Virus record (IMG/VR): IMGVR_UViG_3300028920_000118
Location: 1-44,770 of that record
Length of the DNA stretch: 44,770 bases
DNA from: a virus
Direction: 5' to 3' (one strand)
The notes beneath the pieces are model-generated. The model was not told the origin of the DNA. It worked only from the letters and a program-made list of their open reading frames with translations, and made no database searches. Position numbers and translations under genes: made by a program. Position 1 is the stretch's first letter. The number at the start of each line of letters is the position of its first letter. Shown in pieces: positions 39,144 to 44,770 of this stretch.

Positions 39144-39177
39144 CCCAGCATCTTAATTGGTGCTGGGTTTTTTTTTT
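39144..39177 (+). terminator. Terminator after capsid gene (TTAATT loop, T7 Tphi position)
   Basis: A 9-bp stem CCCAGCATC/GGTGCTGGG with one T-G wobble closes on exactly TTAATT and is followed by ten T residues. T7 has its main late terminator at the same place. Confidence 0.93.
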
Positions 39178-39179
39178 AA

Positions 39180-39195
39180 GTCTAACGTGTTAGAC
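39180..39195 (+). promoter_or_regulatory. Hairpin GTCTAAC-GT-GTTAGAC (16-base form) before tail tube A
   Basis: It lies directly after the capsid terminator and before AGAAAGGAGG of the gene at 39209, so it would mark the read-through transcript. Confidence 0.8.
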
Positions 39196-39208
39196 AGAAA
39201 GGAGGACT

Positions 39209-39865
39209 ATGTCAGCATTACTTGATGCTATGAATGCTTGTCTTGCTGGTGTTGGGTTAGCTCCTGTCTCTGATGAAGATGACACAGACCTGGATGCTTC
39301 CCAAGCCAAGAGGACAATTGAAAGAATATCTAAAGAGATCCAGCAACGTGGCTGGTTCTTCAACAAAGAGTACAATTGGAACTTAGTACCTGACAATAAC
39401 ACTGGTCAAGTAGTTGCACCTGCTAACGCTATGTCCATAGTAACTGATGCGTACTCAAGAAACATACCACTTGCTTTAAGGGGTGGTAAGTTATATGACA
39501 CTATTAATCACACTTATGATCTTACTGATCTTGCCAATTATGAAGTAGGTGGAGTAATGACAATCCAAGCTTCTTTCATCTTTTATCTTGAGTTCAATAA
39601 CTTACCGCCGATTGCTCAGACAGCTATCATGTATTCATCCAGACGGCAGTTTGCCCAGGATCTTGAAGTTGATGAAAAGCGTTGGAGGTTTCAGGATGCT
39701 GATGAAAAGAATGCAATTGATTTACTCACAAGAGAGGAAATGAGAAACCGGAAGCATAACTACCTCACCGATAATCCTACTGCTGTCTTATTCCAATCCA
39801 GAGCAGGTGGGAGAAATAGTACATCCTCTGGACTCTCAGTATTCCCAAGGAGGGATAGCTACTAA
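39209..39865 (+). CDS. Tail tubular protein A, T7 gp11-like (gatekeeper)
   Basis: This 218-residue protein (T7 gp11 has 196) shows the family hallmarks LDAMNACLAGVGLAPVSDED, AKRTIERISKEIQQRGWFFN and YNWNLVPD. It forms the ring between portal and tail nozzle. The stop overlaps the next ATG (TAATG). Confidence 0.93.
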   Translation: MSALLDAMNACLAGVGLAPVSDEDDTDLDASQAKRTIERISKEIQQRGWFFNKEYNWNLVPDNNTGQVVAPANAMSIVTDAYSRNIPLALRGGKLYDTINHTYDLTDLANYEVGGVMTIQASFIFYLEFNNLPPIAQTAIMYSSRRQFAQDLEVDEKRWRFQDADEKNAIDLLTREEMRNRKHNYLTDNPTAVLFQSRAGGRNSTSSGLSVFPRRDSY

Positions 39866-42294
39866 TGACATATGTAACGAGTAATCAGGGGAGACCGATC
39901 CAGGGAGTCTCTCAACAACCTGACAAGAACAGATATCCTGGTCAGTGTACTCAATCTGATAACTTTCGACCTGATGTAGTTCGTGGTCTGATTACCAGAC
40001 AGGGAACCATGATGACAGGTATGCTTGAGTATGCAAGCCAGAATCCATTAAGCAAATGGCACTACTATAAAAGGAATGATGAAGAATACTTTATTGAGAT
40101 TCAACCAAATGGTACTTTGCAAGCTTGGTCTCCCGATGGTACGGTTCATACAATTACAGTTGAAGATAGTTCCGGAGGCTATCTGGCTTGTACTGACCCT
40201 TCAAGTTCTATCGAGACGCTTACCGTTGGTGATTACACCTTTATTATTAATAAAGATACAACTGTTGTAGAGAGTACAGATACAGCAGATGCTCTGGATA
40301 ATACAGCAATTGTTTATGTTCAATATAAAGACTATGGACAGACAACAAGTATCTTTATTAATGATGCAGAAGTAGCTTGGCATACGTCACCAGTAGGGGC
40401 AGACCCAGAAAACATTTATGCAGTACAACCAGAATTAGTTGCTGCAAAACTGTATGATGCTTTGAATGGAGGCTCGAATACAGGGCTTGCACAAGCAGGT
40501 AAATGGGGTGGTACTGATATCTCTGCAACTTATGATCTTACTTTAGCAAGTAACTGCATTTATATATCAAAGGCGGATGGTACTGATTTTGATATCTATG
40601 TAACTGATGATGTAGACAATGCGAATGCCGTAGCTATCTATAAAGAAATAGAACAAGTGTCTTTGTTACCAAACAGGGCACCTGAAGGCTTCAAAGTCAA
40701 AGTTAATCCGCCGGGTGGAGAAACAACTGAGAATGCTTCTTACTGGTTACAGGCTACTTCGATAGATGGCTCAAGCGGTAATACCTTGCAATGGGAAGAA
40801 ACAATAGAACCAGGTGTGGTACTTGGATATGACTTAACCACTATGCCTCATGTCCTGGTAAGAGAGTCAGTAGCAGGTGGAGTGGCAAGCTTTACTTTGA
40901 GAGAGGGTGAATGGGAAGATAGAGAGGTCGGTAATGATGATACAAACCCATTACCAACTTTTGTAAATGAAGAGATTAAGGCAATGGGATTAATGCAAAA
41001 TAGATTGTACCTTACAGCCAGTGAGTCTGTGATTATGTCCAGATCTGGTCACTTCTTTAACTTTTTCCGAGCTACTTCTCAAGCTGCTCTTGATACAGAT
41101 CCTATTGATATCTATGCAGATAGTGAACAGATTAACTACTTAGAAGCTTCAATGGCTTTTGATGGTGATGTTGTTTTCTTCTCTAAGTCTGCTCAGTTTA
41201 TTTTACCAGGAGATAAAACCTTGACTGCTGCTAATGCGGTTCTTAGGAAGACTACAAACTTTGAAACCAATTTAGATACTAAGCCAGTAGCTTCTGGTGA
41301 TAGTATTCTATTCGCCATTAATTATGGGCGGTATACAGGGATCAGAGAATATTTTACTGACTCAGTAACCGATACTAAAATGGCAAGGCCCATCACAGAT
41401 CATGTGAAGGAGTACATTGCCGGAAGCCCTCAGATTATGGTAGCCAGTACAAACTTAAATATCCTGGCTGTCAAAGCAGAAGATGACCATATCTTGTATT
41501 TGTATGATTGGATATGGCAAGGATCAGAGAAACAGCAAAGTGCCTGGGGTCGGATCATCTTTAATGAGGATGATAAAGTTGAGCATCTTGCCTTTGTTGA
41601 TGATACTCTAAAAATTGTCATCCAAAGAGGCGGAGAGGATACCTACTGTGAGACTATTGATCTTGGAGATGCAGATAGTACCGGACTTGACTTCCCTGTC
41701 AGATTGGATAGAAGGTCAGACATAACTTTTACCTGGGATGAAACCGATAAAGTATGGAAAACTGATGATCCACTACCTGACGTTGCGGTGGATGATATTC
41801 GTATTGTCAGATCAACAGATTGTTATGAGTCAGAGAAGGGAACCTTGGCTAACATAGAAAGACAGAGTGATGAGCTATGGTGCTATGATGATCTTAGCGA
41901 AGAGAACACATGCACTTGCATTGCTGGAGTTTCTTATACATGCACCTACATTCCAACCAACCCGGTTGTGAAGGATCAGAACAACCAGGCAATGAACCTT
42001 GACAAGCTAACAGTTGGTGCTTTTTATATCAACTACAACACCACCGGGGATATTACAGCGATAATTACTGATAACTATGGTAGAGAGAGAACAAGCAATT
42101 ATGGTAACAGAGTATTTGGTGCCGCTGAGAATATTGTGGGATTTGCAACTTTGACGGAAGGCCAACACAGGATTCCAGTCCGTGCTAAATCTGATAAGTA
42201 CACATTAACAATTGAAACGGATAGTCATATCCCATTAACGATAAGAGATTTCAGTTTCAATGGGAACTTGAATAGGAGAGGACAGAGAATTTAG
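39865..42294 (+). CDS. Tail tubular protein B, T7 gp12-like (nozzle)
   Basis: This 809-residue protein (T7 gp12 has 794) begins with the family signature GRPIQGVSQQPDKNRYPGQC and continues with FRPDVVRGLITRQGT. Later are LTASESVIMSRSGHFFNFFR and the beta-propeller-like repeats. It forms the hexameric nozzle to which fibres attach. Translation is coupled to the tail tube A gene. Confidence 0.95.
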   Translation: MTYVTSNQGRPIQGVSQQPDKNRYPGQCTQSDNFRPDVVRGLITRQGTMMTGMLEYASQNPLSKWHYYKRNDEEYFIEIQPNGTLQAWSPDGTVHTITVEDSSGGYLACTDPSSSIETLTVGDYTFIINKDTTVVESTDTADALDNTAIVYVQYKDYGQTTSIFINDAEVAWHTSPVGADPENIYAVQPELVAAKLYDALNGGSNTGLAQAGKWGGTDISATYDLTLASNCIYISKADGTDFDIYVTDDVDNANAVAIYKEIEQVSLLPNRAPEGFKVKVNPPGGETTENASYWLQATSIDGSSGNTLQWEETIEPGVVLGYDLTTMPHVLVRESVAGGVASFTLREGEWEDREVGNDDTNPLPTFVNEEIKAMGLMQNRLYLTASESVIMSRSGHFFNFFRATSQAALDTDPIDIYADSEQINYLEASMAFDGDVVFFSKSAQFILPGDKTLTAANAVLRKTTNFETNLDTKPVASGDSILFAINYGRYTGIREYFTDSVTDTKMARPITDHVKEYIAGSPQIMVASTNLNILAVKAEDDHILYLYDWIWQGSEKQQSAWGRIIFNEDDKVEHLAFVDDTLKIVIQRGGEDTYCETIDLGDADSTGLDFPVRLDRRSDITFTWDETDKVWKTDDPLPDVAVDDIRIVRSTDCYESEKGTLANIERQSDELWCYDDLSEENTCTCIAGVSYTCTYIPTNPVVKDQNNQAMNLDKLTVGAFYINYNTTGDITAIITDNYGRERTSNYGNRVFGAAENIVGFATLTEGQHRIPVRAKSDKYTLTIETDSHIPLTIRDFSFNGNLNRRGQRI

Positions 42295-42305
42295 AAAGGA
42301 GGAGT

Positions 42306-42854
42306 ATGGCCGTAACAGCAGTAGTTGCAATCGTCTCGGCAGTTGCCGCACTGGCAAGTGCTGGTATGTCTTACAAGACCTCTAAAGATCAAGAAAAAGC
42401 ACAGAAGCATTATAATGAGTACCTTGAGAAACAGGCTATTCAGCAGTATGCCGAACTTGATAAACAGGAAGCTGATGTAATAGAGACCAGTTACAAAGAA
42501 AGTATGCAAGCTCAGAGGGAGTACATGAAAGCCAGGAGTACAGTAGAACTGCAAGCTGCTGCTACTGGAACATATGGACAATCTATTGATCTTGCTATCC
42601 AAGACTTAGGTACTGGACTTGGACAGAGAATGGCAGATATCACAAACAGGAGGGAGATGCAATTAGATAACATAGACATCGAAGCTAAGAACATAAAAGC
42701 AGGTGCCGAAGGTGGATCTGATTATAGCATTAATCAACCTGCATGGTATCAAGGTTTAAGCACTGGACTTAGTACATTCCAGAGAACTTATGGAGTTGCG
42801 TCCGGCGTAGGAAATGCTTATACTGAATCAAGAACCGCATCAACAGGATCATAG
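42306..42854 (+). CDS. Internal virion protein, T7 gp14-like
   Basis: This 182-residue protein (T7 gp14 has 196) has an N-terminal hydrophobic Ala/Val segment (about residues 2-22, VTAVVAIVSAVAALASAGMS) followed by a long helix (DQEKAQKHYNEYLEKQAIQQ) and a Gly/Ser-rich tail. T7 gp14 enters the outer membrane at infection. Position after gp12 and before the gp15-like gene supports the call. Confidence 0.83.
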   Translation: MAVTAVVAIVSAVAALASAGMSYKTSKDQEKAQKHYNEYLEKQAIQQYAELDKQEADVIETSYKESMQAQREYMKARSTVELQAAATGTYGQSIDLAIQDLGTGLGQRMADITNRREMQLDNIDIEAKNIKAGAEGGSDYSINQPAWYQGLSTGLSTFQRTYGVASGVGNAYTESRTASTGS

Positions 42855-42862
42855 GAGGTTGA

Positions 42863-44770
42863 ATGGCTGAAAAGAAACTTGAAAGGGAAGCAGTACAGAA
42901 CCCGTTTGATATGGGTCCGAACACTCGTTTCCAGCAACCTGCAAGACAGATGAAGCAGCAGATCAATAAACCGAGGTCGGCTTTCCAGAAAAGCAACCAA
43001 GGGTTACAGATAGTGGATTCCCTTCTTAGCTTTGCAGAAGCGGCAGGTGGGGTATATACCACACAAATGAGTAAGAAGATATCTGAGGATAAGATAGTTC
43101 AGACAGCCCTGGCTTCTGCCGGTGCTGGTCCCTCTGATGACGCCACCGTTGCCGGGTACCGTGCCCATGCAGCAGTTATCATGCAAGACAAAGTGATGCA
43201 ACACCAACTTGAACTGAACGAACTTGCCAAGCAGGATCTGACAGATGAAGAATGGGATAACGAGATCCGTAAACGGTACAGAGAAACGGATGAATATATC
43301 CAGAGTAACTACACCACCTACGATAAGGATAAAGAGATGCAGAAGCTACTCCCGTTATCCTTCCGTGAGATGATGCCGCAATTGAATGCGACAAGACAAA
43401 GTGAACAGATCAAGCTTATGGTTGAGAAGGGAAAGGACTCTATAACTGATTACCTAATCCAGCAAGCAAAGCTTATGCAGGATAACGGAGTTGCTCTTCC
43501 TCCCGACCAACTGGCTAACACCTTTGACTTTAAGTTGAAGGCACTAAAGCTTACCTCCAAGGAAAAGGATGATGTTATTGAGAATGCAATCCTGACCTCT
43601 AAGTCACCTGCTTTGCTGGAAGCTGCCAAGGTTTGGAAAGGTGACAGGAAGGCCAGCTTATTTGACAGATCAGCAAGATTGCAGACACTTGAGAAGAAGC
43701 TAACCAATGAAGCTTTAAGCACCGAGGCTGTGGCACTGACCACAAAGCTCATGGCAATTAAGCAGGGTATCATAGGTGGAGAGATAACCATTACTGACGG
43801 TATGGCAATGTTAGATAAGATGAACAAGGCTACCAATGGAGAGGCTGCATCCCGTGGCTTTATCAGTGGTATCTGGACTGATTACTACAAAGCCAGATCA
43901 GCAGAGGCAGAACTGACCAATACCAAAAGAATACTCTCTGACCCTAACAGTGTTGACACTGGCACCTTAAAAGAGAAGACCAAGAAGGCTGCATACCGTA
44001 GCATTTACGAAGATGAAATGGATAGGGCCGCCGATGCTGTAAAGGATCTTCCCGAGGTTCAGAAGCAGCAGCAGATGACCGTATTGAAGAAACAAGCCCA
44101 GGCCAGGGTAGCTGATATGGCAGTCAGGAACAATGATACCGTGGTTCCATTCGTTAATATCCTTCATAACCTTGCAACTTCTAATGTTGCTTTCAGGGCT
44201 GAGAAGGACGAGAATGGACAGCCAACTTTCGGGAATACTGAGAAAGAAGGCATCGGTCTTATTGAAGCTATGTCACCTATTGCATTGGTTCAGCACCTTG
44301 AAGAACTCGGAGGCCGTGGAAAGGAAGCAAGAGTTATCCGAGATTTCATGGCATACCGTGACCGTGGATTAACTGAACCACAGGCACTTGCCCAGGCCCA
44401 GGCTAACTACAGGAACCTTCCAGTAGCCAACGCCAAGCAGATCAATGCAGGTGTAGCAGAGGTTAGGGATAACCTTGAGTTCCTGTGGCATCCAGACTTT
44501 GAGGATAAGCAGGTACCCTATCTGGAAGAACAGATAAGAAATCAAATTGCTCTGTCTTCTGAACCAGATTCAGAGAGTAACATTGATCTGGTAACTGAAT
44601 ACTTCAAGAAAGGATGGACACAGGTTGGAAACTTGTGGATTAAAGGAAGCCAGAGATACCTTGCACAACAGTTAGGTGTTGATGGTTCCTTGAAGGGCAG
44701 GGCAGCAGGAGGTAACGGATGGATTAAGGATGCCTTCGATGCCTACCAGTGGGGAACCAAAGAAGATTGG
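42863..44770 (+). CDS. Internal virion protein, T7 gp15-like (N-terminal part, runs off the window)
   Basis: The gene starts at ATG 42863 behind ATAGGAGG and is open to the window end. It continues in frame at base 2 of the window through the terminal overlap and stops at 481, giving 724 residues in total. The N-terminus (NPFDMGPNTRFQQPARQMKQ) is followed by long charged helices. Size and order match T7 gp15, a core protein ejected with gp14 and gp16. No catalytic motif is visible. Confidence 0.78.
   Translation, partial: MAEKKLEREAVQNPFDMGPNTRFQQPARQMKQQINKPRSAFQKSNQGLQIVDSLLSFAEAAGGVYTTQMSKKISEDKIVQTALASAGAGPSDDATVAGYRAHAAVIMQDKVMQHQLELNELAKQDLTDEEWDNEIRKRYRETDEYIQSNYTTYDKDKEMQKLLPLSFREMMPQLNATRQSEQIKLMVEKGKDSITDYLIQQAKLMQDNGVALPPDQLANTFDFKLKALKLTSKEKDDVIENAILTSKSPALLEAAKVWKGDRKASLFDRSARLQTLEKKLTNEALSTEAVALTTKLMAIKQGIIGGEITITDGMAMLDKMNKATNGEAASRGFISGIWTDYYKARSAEAELTNTKRILSDPNSVDTGTLKEKTKKAAYRSIYEDEMDRAADAVKDLPEVQKQQQMTVLKKQAQARVADMAVRNNDTVVPFVNILHNLATSNVAFRAEKDENGQPTFGNTEKEGIGLIEAMSPIALVQHLEELGGRGKEARVIRDFMAYRDRGLTEPQALAQAQANYRNLPVANAKQINAGVAEVRDNLEFLWHPDFEDKQVPYLEEQIRNQIALSSEPDSESNIDLVTEYFKKGWTQVGNLWIKGSQRYLAQQLGVDGSLKGRAAGGNGWIKDAFDAYQWGTKEDW
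44557..44770. repeat. Terminal redundancy of the contig, right copy
   Basis: Matches 1..214 except at 44683 (T against G127). Confidence 0.93.

Noticed and set aside
1-44770. Signs of lysogeny (integrase, repressor, attachment site)
   Set aside because: None was found; gene order and the polymerase argue for a strictly lytic phage.

Overview
The window is one essentially complete genome of a lytic T7-like podovirus (Autographivirales-type), assembled as a circle and cut inside an internal virion protein gene. The evidence is a single-subunit RNA polymerase of T7 length, a T7 gp4-type primase-helicase, a T7 gp5-type polymerase, and a portal, scaffold, capsid, tail-tube, internal-protein, fibre and terminase series in T7 order. 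Every gene is on the + strand. No integrase, repressor or tRNA was seen. Bases 1-214 recur at 44557-44770 with one mismatch, so the unique genome is 44,556 bp, and the pieces at the two edges (2..481 and 42863..44770) are one 724-codon gene. The host cannot be named. The base composition is A+T-leaning, ribosome sites are strong (AAAGGAGG type), and the terminal mismatch suggests a mixed or metagenomic population.

Layout. (1) 1-11150: late genes, covering the gp15-like tail end, a lysozyme-domain virion protein, a gp16-like ejection protein, a beta-helical tailspike with a T7 gp17-type anchor, a lysis/packaging cluster and the large terminase. (2) 11151-14996: accessory virion-type genes (decoration-like protein, lectin-domain adhesin) and small hypotheticals. 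(3) 14997-15909: a gene-less, repeat-rich stretch ending in a host-type promoter, probably holding the packaging/origin region and the physical ends. (4) 15910-20460: early region ending in the RNA polymerase. (5) 20570-28440: replication genes. (6) 28478-34334: nuclease, Holliday resolvase, nucleotide metabolism (NTP pyrophosphatase, ThyX-like, class II ribonucleotide reductase, DUF3310-like) and DNA ligase. (7) 34327-44770: small genes, acetyltransferase, gp7.3-like, portal, scaffold, capsid, tail tubes and internal proteins.

Control logic visible in the DNA. Host polymerase would read the early region from the TTGACA promoter at 15787. The phage polymerase would then use a recurrent SP6-like promoter (core GRACCAGTTAAGA), with six full copies and a one-base variant in gaps plus weaker copies inside genes. 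Copies starting GATAA precede replication genes; copies starting GAAGAAG precede the capsid gene and the decoration-like gene. Three terminators share an identical TTAATT hexaloop. A 16-17 base hairpin, GTCTAAC-(2-3)-GTTAGAC, recurs ten times, mostly abutting a Shine-Dalgarno sequence. Five tiny C(RAA)G hairpins with compensating stem changes lie in and beside the gene-less region. Two small genes are each interrupted by a single in-frame stop. These repeated non-coding elements are the most interesting part of the window.
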